From NCBI RefSeq assembly GCF_022690765.1, contig NZ_JALCZA010000001.1:101938-165937 (forward strand): 64,000 nucleotides of DNA. The letters run 5' to 3'. A program made the translations under genes and the position numbers. This document shows, one piece after another, positions 37,892-47,198 of this stretch (position 1 is the stretch's first letter; every line of letters starts with the position of its first letter). The notes under the pieces were generated by a model. It searched no databases. It was not told the origin of the DNA and worked only from the letters and a program-made list of their open reading frames with translations. The stretch is from Anaeromyxobacter oryzisoli. GTDB lineage: Bacteria; Myxococcota; Myxococcia; Myxococcales; Anaeromyxobacteraceae.

Positions 37892-38959
37892 CTACGACGG
37901 CCGGCGGGCGGGGCGACGGCGCCGGCTGGATCCTAGACGCCCCCCCTGCGAAGTCAAAGAGGTCGCCGGTGCGCGGAGGTGGTCGTGCCCGGGGGGCAGC
38001 GGCAGCTCGCGTCCGTCCGGATCGACGACCCGCACGCCCCGGCCGCGCACCAGCCGTCCGATCACGGTGAGTGGGGTGCGGGCCGCCCGCGCCTCGGCGA
38101 GCGCCTCCGGGAGGCGCGTCGGGGGGATCGCCGCGAGCAGCTCGTAGTCCTCGCCGCCGCCGAGGGCCGGCGCCCAGGGGTCGTCCCGGCCGGCGACGGC
38201 GCGCCGGTACGCGGCGGAGCGCGGGAGCGCGGCGGCGTCCACCAGGGCGCCCGCGCCCGAGGCGTCGCAGAGGTGGGCGAGGTCGGCGACCAGGCCGTCC
38301 GAGAGGTCGATCGCCGCCGAGGCGACCCCGGCGAGGGCGGCGCCGAGCGCGAGGCGCGGCACGGGACGGCGCTGCCGGCGCACCAGCGCGGCGGGGGCGC
38401 CGGGGACGAGCCCGAGCGCGGCGTCCCCGATCGTCCCGGACACGGCGAGCAGGTCGCCGGGGCTCGCGCCCGCCCGGGTGAGGGCCGCGCCCGGCTCGAC
38501 GGCGCCGACCACGGCGACGGTGAGGGACAGCTCCGACGCCCGCGAGACGTTCCCGCCGGCGACGGCGATCCGGTGCCGGCGCGCGCACGCCCCCAGGCCG
38601 CGGGCGATCCCGGCGACGCGCGCCGCGGGCGTGCCCCGCGGGAGGGCCAGCGCGACGAGCGCCCAGAGCGGCCGCGCGCCCATGGCGGCGAGGTCCGAGA
38701 GGTTCACCGCGAGCGCCTTCCAGCCGACGTCCTCGGCGGAGAAGCGCGCGTCGAAGTGCACGCCCTCCACCACGGCGTCCACCGTGGCGGCGAGGTCCGC
38801 GCCGGGCGGCGGGCGGAGCAGCGCGGCGTCGTCGCCGACGCCGAGGAGGACGCCCTCGCCGCCGAGGGGGAGCCCGCGCGTGAAGCGGTCGATGAGGGCG
38901 AACTCGCCCCCCCGCGGGGCCGCGCGATAGGGACGCCGGACCACGGCGCGCGCCCTCAC
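37892..38959 (-). CDS. thiL: Thiamine-monophosphate kinase
   Basis: This encodes 355 residues. The GTG at 38959 overlaps the upstream TGA (GTGA), which supports this start. [20 protein letters not shown] binds ATP/Mg, and [40 protein letters not shown] and [20 protein letters not shown] are ThiL/PurM-fold motifs. The enzyme makes thiamine diphosphate from thiamine monophosphate. Its place between signalling genes is probably incidental operon building. The C-terminal 25 residues are Arg/Ser-rich and may be an unconserved extension. Confidence 0.9.
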   Translation of the reverse strand: MRARAVVRRPYRAAPRGGEFALIDRFTRGLPLGGEGVLLGVGDDAALLRPPPGADLAATVDAVVEGVHFDARFSAEDVGWKALAVNLSDLAAMGARPLWALVALALPRGTPAARVAGIARGLGACARRHRIAVAGGNVSRASELSLTVAVVGAVEPGAALTRAGASPGDLLAVSGTIGDAALGLVPGAPAALVRRQRRPVPRLALGAALAGVASAAIDLSDGLVADLAHLCDASGAGALVDAAALPRSAAYRRAVAGRDDPWAPALGGGEDYELLAAIPPTRLPEALAEARAARTPLTVIGRLVRGRGVRVVDPDGRELPLPPGHDHLRAPATSLTSQGGRLGSSRRRRPARRPS

Positions 38960-40350
38960 CGAACACCGCCCGCCGCGGCGGCGGAGGGGACGGGGGTGAC
39001 GAGCGGGCCGGCCGCCGCGGATCGGATCGGGAGGACCACGGTGAAGGTGGAGCCGGCGCCCGGGGCGGAGCGCACCTGCACCTCCCCGCCGTGGGCCTCG
39101 ACGTAGCTCTTCACGATGGCGAGGCCGAGGCCGGCGCCGCCGTACTCGCGCGTCGTCGAGCCGTCCACCTGGAAGAAGACCTCGAACACCTTCGCGAGGT
39201 GCTCCTCCGAGATGCCGATCCCGCTGTCGGTCACGTGGATCGCGAGCCGCTCGCCGCCCAGCGCCTCGCCGCGCACCACGACGCTGCCGCCGGCCGGGGT
39301 GAACTTCACCGCGTTCGAGCAGAGGTTCACGAGGCACTGCCGGAGCTTGTCGCGGTCCGCGTGGATCCGCGGGAGCTGCACCGGCTCGCACGAGACCTTG
39401 AGCCCCCGCTTCCTGGCGAGCGGGAGCAGCGTCGCCACGGCGTCGCGCATGAGCTGGCAGACGTCCACCTCGGAGAGCACGAGGCGCACGCGCCCCGCCT
39501 CGATCTTGGAGATGTCGAGGATGGAGGTGATGAGCTGCAGCAGGTTCTCGCCCTTCTCCATGATGATGCCGAGGTACTCGCGCTGCTCGGCGGTGAGCGG
39601 GCCGCCGAGCCCCTCGAGCATCATCTCGGAGTAGCCGATCACGCTCGTGAGCGGGGTCCGGAGCTCGTGGCTCATGGTCGCGAGGAAGCTCGACTTGAGC
39701 CGGTCGAGCTCCTTGAGCGCCGAGTAGCTCTCCGCGAGCTTCTGGTTCTTCTCGGAGAGCTCGCGGTAGCTCTCCCGCACCGCCTCGATGTGGAGCTTCG
39801 CGGCGATCAGGTTCTTGTGGCCGGTGAAGACGAGCACGTCCACGAGATCCATGAAGTGCTTCAGGATCTTCCCGGCGGTGCCCATGGGCACCCGGCGGAT
39901 CTTGGACTGGTAGCTCGCCGCGCGCCGCGGGTCGAGGTCGGCGTGGCCGAGGAGCGCCTCGGGCAGCTCGCGCTCCTCCTCCGGGACGAACGGGCCGAAC
40001 ACCACGCGGCCGAGGCAGTCGCCCTCGTAGAGGATGGGCTGGACCACGTAGCGGCACCCGGAGAAGCAGGCGAAGGTGACGGGCCGGGCCTCCTCCGCGA
40101 GGCGCTCCGACTTCACCCGCCCGACCGTCTCCATGCACCGCGCGCGGCCGGCGGGCTTCGACCAGAGGTACCCGCAGAAGTCGGCGTTGCCGACCTTCAC
40201 GTCCACCAGGCGGTTTCCCTCCTCGTCGAAGACCTTGAGGCCGACCCGGTACAGCTCGGAGAACGAGTGGCAGACCTCCGCGAACGAGCGGAGGTCGAGC
40301 AGATCGGCGAGCGGGAGCCGCTGGTTGAGGAACGACGGCGGGAGGCTCAT
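38956..40350 (-). CDS. PocR-domain sensor histidine kinase
   Basis: This encodes 464 residues. Residues about 20-165 form a PocR-type sensory domain: RSFAEVCHSFSELYRVGLKV, cysteines in NADFCGYLW, GRARCMETVG and TFACFSGCRYVVQPILYEGD. A coiled coil (about 180-225) leads to the HisKA histidine in FLATMSHELRTPLTSVIGYS, followed by LVNLCSNAVKF, VTDSGIGISEEH and GGAGLGLAIVKSYVEAHGG. It is a cytoplasmic hybrid-less kinase; PocR domains are thought to bind small hydrocarbon-derived ligands, and this subtype's four cysteines might bind a metal. The start overlaps the MglA-like gene's stop (ATGA). No cognate DNA-binding regulator is adjacent. Confidence 0.92.
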   Translation of the reverse strand: MSLPPSFLNQRLPLADLLDLRSFAEVCHSFSELYRVGLKVFDEEGNRLVDVKVGNADFCGYLWSKPAGRARCMETVGRVKSERLAEEARPVTFACFSGCRYVVQPILYEGDCLGRVVFGPFVPEEERELPEALLGHADLDPRRAASYQSKIRRVPMGTAGKILKHFMDLVDVLVFTGHKNLIAAKLHIEAVRESYRELSEKNQKLAESYSALKELDRLKSSFLATMSHELRTPLTSVIGYSEMMLEGLGGPLTAEQREYLGIIMEKGENLLQLITSILDISKIEAGRVRLVLSEVDVCQLMRDAVATLLPLARKRGLKVSCEPVQLPRIHADRDKLRQCLVNLCSNAVKFTPAGGSVVVRGEALGGERLAIHVTDSGIGISEEHLAKVFEVFFQVDGSTTREYGGAGLGLAIVKSYVEAHGGEVQVRSAPGAGSTFTVVLPIRSAAAGPLVTPVPSAAAAGGVR

Positions 40351-41042
40351 CGCCCGGCGGCCCCCTCGGCCGGGAGGTGCGTCCCCCGCAGATCGACGTG
40401 GGAGAAGATCTGGCCGAGGAACTCCCTCTCGGGGATCTGCAAGCGCTCGTCGAGGGAGAACGCCCGGTCGAGGCTCCGGTAGCACCGCTGCAGGACGGCG
40501 TAGAGCGTCTCGACGACCCCCTCGCCGCGGATCGCCACCGCCGGCAAGACCGGCGGCTGGATCACGCTGCGGAGATCGTCGAGCTCGCCGTCGCCGCGGG
40601 CGTCCGGGAGGTCGCGCTTGTTCATCTGGACGACGATGGGCAGGGACCGCCAGTCGAGCCCGTTCGCCTCCAGGTTCTTCAGCATGTCGTTCCAGTACGC
40701 GAGCGTGGACGCGGCCTCGCTCCGCCGCGAGTCCGCCACGAACGCCACCGCGTCCGAGCCCTGGAGGACGATCCGCCGGGTGGACTCGTGCATCACCTGG
40801 CCCGGCACCGTGTAGAGCTTCAGCTTCACCTTCACGCCCGACCTGGTGCGGAAGAAGACGGGCATCATGTCGAAGAAGAGCGTCCGGTCGTCCTTCGTGT
40901 CGAGCGTCATCAGGCGCCCGCGGACGCACGGGTCGATCTTCTGGAAGAGCGACTGGAGGTTCGTCGTCTTCCCCGACAGCGCCGGGCCGTAATAGACGAC
41001 CTTCACGGCGATCTCGCGGCTGTCGGAGTTGAACAGGACCAT
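40347..41042 (-). CDS. MglA-like small Ras-type GTPase
   Basis: This encodes 231 residues. REIAVKVVYYGPALSGKTTN is the P-loop segment of MglA, LMTLDTKDDRTLFFDMMPVF the switch region, LKLYTVPGQVMHESTRRIVL the G3 motif (TVPGQ as in MglA) and VVQMNKRDLPDA the G4 motif. In Myxococcus MglA sets cell polarity and drives gliding and type IV pili; this protein is a paralogue with a longer C-terminus. No MglB (roadblock) gene is adjacent. Its stop overlaps the PocR kinase start, so the two are translationally coupled and the GTPase may act with that kinase and the che genes. Confidence 0.93.
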   Translation of the reverse strand: MVLFNSDSREIAVKVVYYGPALSGKTTNLQSLFQKIDPCVRGRLMTLDTKDDRTLFFDMMPVFFRTRSGVKVKLKLYTVPGQVMHESTRRIVLQGSDAVAFVADSRRSEAASTLAYWNDMLKNLEANGLDWRSLPIVVQMNKRDLPDARGDGELDDLRSVIQPPVLPAVAIRGEGVVETLYAVLQRCYRSLDRAFSLDERLQIPEREFLGQIFSHVDLRGTHLPAEGAAGR

Positions 41043-41291
41043 GTGCGGGCTCGGATCGCCGGGCACCGTGCCGGGCGCGGGTACTCTACCCGATCGCGGA
41101 ATGGGTCGTCCCGTCGTCGTCCAGTCCCACGCGCGAGGGGGGACCTGCGCCGTCGCGGCACGCCGGCGCCGCCGCGCCGGCCACGCCGGGATCGCGGGCC
41201 GCCGGACCTCGCCGTCCCTCTTGACCACGAACTTACCCTGCGGGGGCCTTTGATCTAGACTCAGGTGCGGGGGAAGGAGCAAGCATCCGAC

Positions 41292-43028
41292 ATGGACGGT
41301 ACCGTCCCGCCGCGCAACGCCGACGTCCCCGAGTCGGAGATCGCGGAGCGGCTCCGGTGGCTGCTCGGCCTCCGCTGGCTCATCGTCCCCCTGTTCGTCG
41401 CGGTGGACGTGGCGAACGACCTGCTCACGAACCGCCGCGCGCCCTGGACCGCCCTGGGGATCGGCGGGCTGCTCCTCGCCGCGAACGGCCTCTACTCCTA
41501 CCAGCTCTCCCGCAGGATCTCCGCCGCGGCGCTCCTCCGCTGGGCCCGCTTCGAGTCGGCGGTGGTGGTGGCGATCCCGGTCCTGGTGGCGTTCCTCCAC
41601 GGCGAGAGCGCGAGCGCGCTCCGCTTCGGCGTGCTCGTCGGCGTGGTGGGCGCCGCGGCGATCCTGCCGCGCAGCTCCGAGGTGGCGGTGGTGGGGATGT
41701 GGGCGATCTGCGCGGTGATCGTCGGTGACGCGGTCGCCGCCGGGTTCGACCCCGCCCGCATCCCGCCCGGCGCCGTCGCGCGCTGGGCCATGGAGGGCGG
41801 GATCATCGTCACGGTGTCCGTGATCGCCTGCCACCTCCACTCGACCCGCGAGTGGGCGCTCCAGCGCCTCGGCGCCACGCAGGAGAAGCTCGACCGCGCC
41901 CAGGGCGAGTGGGAGACCGCGTTCGACGGCCTCCACGAGCTGGTCTTCACCACCGATCGCGCGGGGCGGATCCTGCGCGCGAACCGCGCCTTCGCGCGGC
42001 GCCTCGCGGCCCGCCCGCACGAGCTCGTCGGGCGGCGCCTCGCCGAGGTGCTCGCCGGCCACCCGGACCGCTGGTGGTCCGTGCCGGGCGACGGGATCGT
42101 CGAGGTCGAGGACCCGCTCTTCGACACCGTCTTCGAGATCTCCTCGACCCGCAACGGCGACCGCGTGATCCGGATCGCCCGCGACGTGGGCGAGGAGCGC
42201 CAGCTCTACGCCCGCCTCGTCCAGGCGGACAAGCTCGCCGCCGTCGGCGTCCTCGCCTCCGGCGTCGCCCACGAGATCAACAACCCGACGGCCTTCGTCA
42301 CCTCGAACCTGACCGAGCTGAAGCGCTACCTCGGCGCGTACGAGGGCGCGATCTCCGAGCTGGCCGAGCTCGGGATGCAGGCCGGCCGGGCGAACGAGGT
42401 CCGGGCCCTGCTCGCGCGCGCGGAGGTCGCCTTCGCGCGCCGCGAGGCGGGCGCCTCGGTCTCCGACAGCCTCGTCGGCATGGGGCGCATCGAGCAGATC
42501 TCGACCCACCTCCGCTCCGTCGCCCGGCGCGACCTGACCGGCGAGCCGGCGGGGCCGGTGGACCTCGGCGAGGTCCTGCAGATGGTCGTGCGGACCGCGT
42601 CGGCGGATCTGCGCGCCGCGTCCGCCCAGGTGGACCTGGCCGGCCCCGTCCACGTCATCGGCCACCGGGGCGAGCTCGTGGACGTGGTGCTGAACCTCGT
42701 CGTGAACGCGATCCAGGCCCGCGAGGAGGGGCGGCCCAACCACGTCACCCTCTCCCTCTCCCGCGAGGGCGCCTCCGGCGTGATCCGGATCCAGGACACC
42801 GGGCGGGGGATCGCCCCCGCGCACATGAAGCGGCTGTTCGAGCCGTTCTTCACCACCAAGGCGGCCGGCGAGGGGACCGGGCTCGGGCTCTCCCTCGCGC
42901 GGCGGATCGTCCTCGCGCACGGCGGCTCGCTCGACGTGTCGAGCGAGCTCGGCGTCGGCTCGGTGTTCACGGTCCGCCTGCCCGCGCTCGAGAGCGAGCG
43001 CGCCGTCCCGGCGGCGCCGGCCGCGTAG
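41292..43028 (+). CDS. Membrane sensor histidine kinase (PAS, NtrB/AtoS-type)
   Basis: This encodes 578 residues from the ATG at 41292 (AAGGAG 12 nt upstream; a GTG at 41265 is the alternative). About five to six membrane helices (residues 25-195) form an input module of unknown ligand. A coiled coil and PAS-like domain follow (ETAFDGLHELVFTTDRAGRI). The kinase core has VLASGVAHEINNPTAFVTSN, LNLVVNAIQA, IQDTGRGIAPAH and GTGLGLSLARRIVLAHGG. It is divergent from the MglA-like gene, and no response regulator is adjacent. Confidence 0.93.
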   Translation: MDGTVPPRNADVPESEIAERLRWLLGLRWLIVPLFVAVDVANDLLTNRRAPWTALGIGGLLLAANGLYSYQLSRRISAAALLRWARFESAVVVAIPVLVAFLHGESASALRFGVLVGVVGAAAILPRSSEVAVVGMWAICAVIVGDAVAAGFDPARIPPGAVARWAMEGGIIVTVSVIACHLHSTREWALQRLGATQEKLDRAQGEWETAFDGLHELVFTTDRAGRILRANRAFARRLAARPHELVGRRLAEVLAGHPDRWWSVPGDGIVEVEDPLFDTVFEISSTRNGDRVIRIARDVGEERQLYARLVQADKLAAVGVLASGVAHEINNPTAFVTSNLTELKRYLGAYEGAISELAELGMQAGRANEVRALLARAEVAFARREAGASVSDSLVGMGRIEQISTHLRSVARRDLTGEPAGPVDLGEVLQMVVRTASADLRAASAQVDLAGPVHVIGHRGELVDVVLNLVVNAIQAREEGRPNHVTLSLSREGASGVIRIQDTGRGIAPAHMKRLFEPFFTTKAAGEGTGLGLSLARRIVLAHGGSLDVSSELGVGSVFTVRLPALESERAVPAAPAA

Positions 43029-43626
43029 CGGGTGGTCAGCGGCGCCCGCTCGCGTCAAGGTGCTGCGGCGCTCGACGCCCGCCTGCGTGGGGGGAGGCTC
43101 CTCCCTGCGCCGCTCGTGAATCCGGTTCGGATTTCCTCATGCCCTCACGACGAAGAGGAGGCCCGGTCGCGGCGGGACCTCGCAGGCGAGCGCCCTTGAA
43201 TGACGAGCGGTCTGGGCTCAAGAGGATGGAAAGGCCGGGGCGCCGCAGTGCATGGGAACCGTCTGCGCAAGATCGGCCCCGAAGAGGCCCGCGTTTCACC
43301 GAGAGCGCTACGAGCCTTCGCCGGCAGCGCGACCCTGACGCGCGTCCGCTCGTTCGCGAGGCGGCGAACGGTTTCACGGTGAGCGTTGGGCCGCAACCCT
43401 TTCGCGGGAACCCCAGTTTCACCATTCGGCGGTTGACGCATTTTCCGGTCGGTGACGCTTCACGAGCCCGGATCGTCCGATAAGGCCTCCCCCCGCAGCC
43501 CCGCGCGGGCGCCGTGCGGCGCGAGTCCGCGCGGAGGCGAGGCGCGAGGACGGGCTTTCGTTCTCGCGCCTGGCGCCGAATGCGTGCGTCTGGGGAGGCC
43601 GCGAGATCGCGTGAGACCATCGGTTC
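43029..43626. other. Long intergenic region, no gene recognised
   Basis: These are 598 bp after the histidine kinase. A hairpin at 43092-43105 (GGGAGG-CT-CCTCCC) could mark the end of that transcript. The GC content drops somewhat at 43370-43450. No conserved coding signal is seen on either strand. It probably includes the promoter of the pseudogene at 43627. Confidence 0.45.
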
Positions 43627-44749
43627 ATGCACGCACGCGATCTCTCCGCCCGCCTCTCCGAGCTCCTCCGCCGCGAGCACGACTGCATGGCCGACTTCCT
43701 GGTCGCCCTCGCCGACTTCGATCGCCGCCACCTCTGGCGCGACCTGGGCCACGCGAACCTCTTCTCCTTCCTCCACCGGGACCTCGGCCTCTCCAAGGGC
43801 GCCGCGTTCTACCGGAAGACCGCCGCCGAGCTCGTGCAGCGCTGCCCGGAGATCATCGAGCCACTCCGGGACGGCAGGCTCTGCTTCACCAGCGTGGTCG
43901 AGCTCGCGAAGGTCCTCACCCCGGAGAACCGCGGCGAGGTGCTGCCCCGATTCTTCCACCGCTCGAAGCGCGAGGCGCGGGAGGTCGTGGCGGAGCTGAA
44001 GCCGGTCGAGGCACCGCCGCGCCGGGAGGTCATCACCGCGGTGCGCAGTCCGGCTCCTTCGGCGGCGGCCGTGGTGGAGCTTCCGGTCGCGGCAACCGAC
44101 GCGACCGTGCCGGCGAAGCCGCCCGAGACCGCCGCGCCGTGCGGTTGGCCAGCAGAACACCTCGATGCCAACTCTCCGCGCGCGGCGGCGCAGGCCCCAT
44201 CTTCCCGCGAGTCCCGTGCCGAATCGGTCGAGCCGCTCAGCGCCGACCTCCGGCGGCTCCACTTCAACGTCTCCCGCCGCTTCATCGAAAAACTCGAGGC
44301 GGCGCGGGATGCGCTCTCCCACTCCCACTTCGGCGCCGGCACCGAGGAGATCCTGGAGGCCGGCCTCGACCTCCTCCTCGCCCGGAGCGCCAAGCGGAAG
44401 GGGCTCGTGCAGAAGCCGCTCGCGGAGCGCAGGCCCTCGCAGCCGGATCACATACCCGCCGCGGTGAAGCGCGCCGTCTGGATCCGCGACGGCGGCCGCT
44501 GCCAGTACCCCCTCGACTCCGGCGGCATCTGCGGCTCGACCTGCCAAGGCCCTCGGCGGTCGGCCGACGATCAAGAACATTCGCCTCCTTTGCCGGGCTC
44601 ACAACCAGCGCGCCGCTCGGGAGGCCTTCGGGGACGCCTTGATGGACCGCTATACGCGCCGGTCGAACGATGAGCTCTTCGACCCCGCATCCGTTGAGCC
44701 ACCGGGAACGCCGTCGCCGCGCGCAGCGAAGAAGAAGCGCTCAGGGTGA
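43627..44749 (+). pseudogene. HNH endonuclease-like gene with its catalytic core deleted and frameshifted
   Basis: The first 300 codons are intact: an N-terminal helical region (LLRREHDCMADFLVALADFD, NLFSFLHRDLGLSKGAAFYR) of the type preceding many HNH domains, a Pro/Ala linker, then AVWIRDGGRCQYPLDSGGIC and GST. At about 44540 the frame is broken and roughly 8-9 residues, where the 'EFDH' containing the catalytic histidine should be, are missing. In another frame homology resumes as ALGGRPTIKNIRLLCRAHNQ and continues to TGA at 44747-44749. The actual reading frame ends as nonsense at 44673. The nuclease must be inactive. Confidence 0.8.
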
Positions 44750-45107
44750 GCGGATGACCGGCCCCGCTCTCGGACGACGCTCACGGGGCCTACGTGCGGC
44801 CACCGGACCTGCTCCAGCGCTCCCGGCGCCCCCACGGCGCGCGGCCGAGAGCCGCGGCGAGCGCCTCATCATGTCGCTGGAGCACGGGCTTCTTCGGGGC
44901 CGATCTTGTCACTCCGATTCCCGGCCCGCGGAGGCGTCCTGGCCTCCACCTCCTTCCCGAGCCAGCACCACGTTTGCCGTGCAGGCGCGCCCGCACTCGC
45001 GGGCCCCAGCGCCTTCCAGGCACGCCTCCGCTAGTCGGCCATCGTGTGCCCCCGCTCGGCGACTGCATCGTGTGCCTCGCGACGGTCGATGCAAGCGGGC
45101 GGCGCCC
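44750..45107. other. Intergenic region between convergent units, nothing recognised
   Basis: These 358 bp separate the HNH pseudogene from the DinG-like helicase stop. Possible ORFs on either strand lack ribosome-binding sites or recognisable motifs. No clear terminator, RNA or repeat is seen. Confidence 0.4.
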
Positions 45108-47198
45108 TCAGCGCCCCGGCGCGCCTTCCCACCACCGCCGCGCGTCCTCGATCGTCCGGAGCAGCGGCGTCTTCGGGAGCGTGGCGAGGAACGCGCGGCC
45201 GTAGCTCCTCGTGACGAGGCGCCGGTCGAGCACCGCGACGAGGCCGCGATCCTCCCGGGTCCGCACGAGCCGCCCGAACCCCTGCCGCAGCGCGAGGGCG
45301 GCGGCGGGGACCTGGAGCTCGGCGAAGCCGTCGCGCCCGGCCTCCTCGAGCGTCCGCAGGCGCGCGGCGACCACCGGATCGCCGGGCGGCGCGAAGGGGA
45401 GCCGGTCGATGACCACGAGCGAGAGCGCCTCGCCGGGGACGTCCACGCCCTCCCAGAAGCTCGCCGTCGCGAACAGGACCGACGGCTCCGCCTTGAACTC
45501 CTCGAGGAGCCGCGACTTGGGCCGCTCCCCCTGGAGCAGGAGCTGGTAGGGGAGCGCGCGGCAGGCCCGGTGGAACGCGAGCATGTTGCGCGTCGAGGTG
45601 CAGAGCACGAAGGCGCGCCCGCCCGTGATGTCGGTGAGCTCGCGGATCGCCTCCGCCGCCTCGGCGACGAAGGCGGGGTCGTTCGGCTCGGGGAGGCTCG
45701 CGGGCGAGACGAGCGCCGCCTGCCGCTCGAAGTCGAAGGGCCCGGGGAACCGGACCTCCTCCACGTCGAACTCCGGGGCGAGCCCGACCTGCCGGCGGAA
45801 GAACTCGAAGCGCCCCTGCGCCGCGAGCGTGGCGCTCGTGAAGACGGCCGTGTCGGTCCGCCGGTAGAGCCGCTCCTGGAGCTCGTCGGCGACGTCGATC
45901 GGCGCGGCGTGCAGGAACACGCCCCGGCCGCGGACCTCGCCGAAGTACACCCGCGACGGCTCCTTCATGGCCGTCACCGCGGCGAGCTCCACCCGGAGCT
46001 CCCCGGCGCGCCGCCCGATCAGCTGGAGCTGCGGGCTCTCGGCGTCGGAGAGCAGATCGCGGAGGGTCCCGAGCGCCGCGTCGAGCCGCCCGAGCTCCCG
46101 CCCCGCCGGGTCGAGGACGTCCTCGGTGAGCGGCGCCTTCACCGCCTCCTCTCTCCGTGCACCCTGGGCGTAGCCGCCGCGCCGCGGCGACGCGGTCGAA
46201 GGGTCACCCCGAGGGGAGCCGCCCTGCGGCGGGAACAGGCTCGAAGGGTCGCCCTGGGCGTAGCGGCCGCGCCGCGGCCGGGCGGTCGAAGGGCCGCCCC
46301 GCAGGCCGTCCGCGACCGCCTGGAAGAAGCGCTCCCCGGCCTTGCGCAGCTCACCGGTCGCCTCCTTCATCATCGTGCCGAGGTCCGGCCGGTCGGCCAC
46401 CACGCGGAGCGCGTCGCGGGAGAGCTCGTCCACCCGGAACGACGAGACCTGGAGGCCGAAGTACTCCGTCGCGACGTCCTCGATCGCGTGGGCCTCGTCG
46501 AAGACCACCACGTCGTGCTCTGGCAGGATCTCCACGCCGGCGCGGGACGTCCGCATGGCGAGGTCCGCGAAGAAGAGGTGGTGGTTCACGAGCAGCACGT
46601 CCGCCTCGGCCGCCCGGGCGCGGGCGCGGGTGACGAAGCACTCCTCGTAGCGCGCGCACTCGCGCCCGAGGCAGTTCTCGCTGGTGGCGGAGAGGTCGCG
46701 CCAGGCGTGGAGCTGGTCGGGGAGGTCGAGCTCCGCCCGGTCGCCGGTCGCGGTCTCGCGCGCCCACGCCTCGATGCGCGGCCAGAGCGGCGCCTCGTCC
46801 CGCGAGGCGAAGGTGGGGGCGCGCGCGAACTCCTCGCCGCGGGCGAGGCAGTAGTAGTTCGAGCGGCCCTTGAGGTAGGCGGCGGAGAGCTCCAGGCCGC
46901 AGCGCTCCCGCAGGAGCGGGATGTCCTTCCCCCAGATCTGCTCCTGGAGCGTCTTCGTCGCGGTGGAGACGATCACGCGGCGGCCCGAGAGGATCGCCGG
47001 GACGAGGTAGGCGAGGGTCTTGCCGGTGCCGGTCCCGGCCTCGGCGACGAGGTAGCCGCGGCGGGCGATGGCGTGCTCGACGGCGCGGGCCAGGGCGAGC
47101 TGGTCCTCGCGGTGCTCGTAGCCGGGGAGCGCCGCGGCGAGGCGGCCGCCGGCGCCGAGCACGTCGTCCACGGTGAGCGGGGCGGGGGAGGCGATCAA
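45108..47198 (-). CDS. dinG: DinG/XPD-like ATP-dependent DNA helicase with in-frame repeat insertion
   Basis: This encodes 696 residues. Motif I is VAEAGTGTGKTLAYL (about 53-67) and the DEAH box VVFDEAHAIED (about 234). Four cysteines for an iron-sulphur cluster are present: SNYYCLARG, TSENCLGRECARYEECFV. Motif VI is LRQGFGRLVRTREDRG. DinG helicases unwind 5'-3' and resolve D- and R-loops. Residues about 298-348 do not belong to the family: three in-frame copies of the dispersed palindromic repeat encode DGLRGGPSTARPRRGRYAQG and similar strings, just after a helix of the arch region. The stop-start overlap with the upstream gene is ATGA. Confidence 0.92.
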   Translation of the reverse strand: MIASPAPLTVDDVLGAGGRLAAALPGYEHREDQLALARAVEHAIARRGYLVAEAGTGTGKTLAYLVPAILSGRRVIVSTATKTLQEQIWGKDIPLLRERCGLELSAAYLKGRSNYYCLARGEEFARAPTFASRDEAPLWPRIEAWARETATGDRAELDLPDQLHAWRDLSATSENCLGRECARYEECFVTRARARAAEADVLLVNHHLFFADLAMRTSRAGVEILPEHDVVVFDEAHAIEDVATEYFGLQVSSFRVDELSRDALRVVADRPDLGTMMKEATGELRKAGERFFQAVADGLRGGPSTARPRRGRYAQGDPSSLFPPQGGSPRGDPSTASPRRGGYAQGARREEAVKAPLTEDVLDPAGRELGRLDAALGTLRDLLSDAESPQLQLIGRRAGELRVELAAVTAMKEPSRVYFGEVRGRGVFLHAAPIDVADELQERLYRRTDTAVFTSATLAAQGRFEFFRRQVGLAPEFDVEEVRFPGPFDFERQAALVSPASLPEPNDPAFVAEAAEAIRELTDITGGRAFVLCTSTRNMLAFHRACRALPYQLLLQGERPKSRLLEEFKAEPSVLFATASFWEGVDVPGEALSLVVIDRLPFAPPGDPVVAARLRTLEEAGRDGFAELQVPAAALALRQGFGRLVRTREDRGLVAVLDRRLVTRSYGRAFLATLPKTPLLRTIEDARRWWEGAPGR
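46158..46302. repeat. Dispersed palindromic repeats inside the dinG-like gene
   Basis: There are three units: CCCTGGGCGTAGCCGCCGCG to GGTCGAAGGGTCACC, a partial one at 46211-46250, and CCCTGGGCGTAGCGGCCGCG to GCGGTCGAAGGGCCG. They share the TTCGA...CTACGC...AGGG ends of the intergenic elements. All keep the reading frame of the helicase open. Confidence 0.8.

Noticed and set aside
32570..41042. Complete flagellar or classical chemotaxis operon
   Set aside because: cheR, cheB, cheD and flagellar genes are absent, and the receptor lacks a periplasmic domain.
43627..44673. Functional HNH endonuclease of 348 residues
   Set aside because: The catalytic histidine segment is missing and the last 40 codons are in a shifted frame relative to the conserved domain end.
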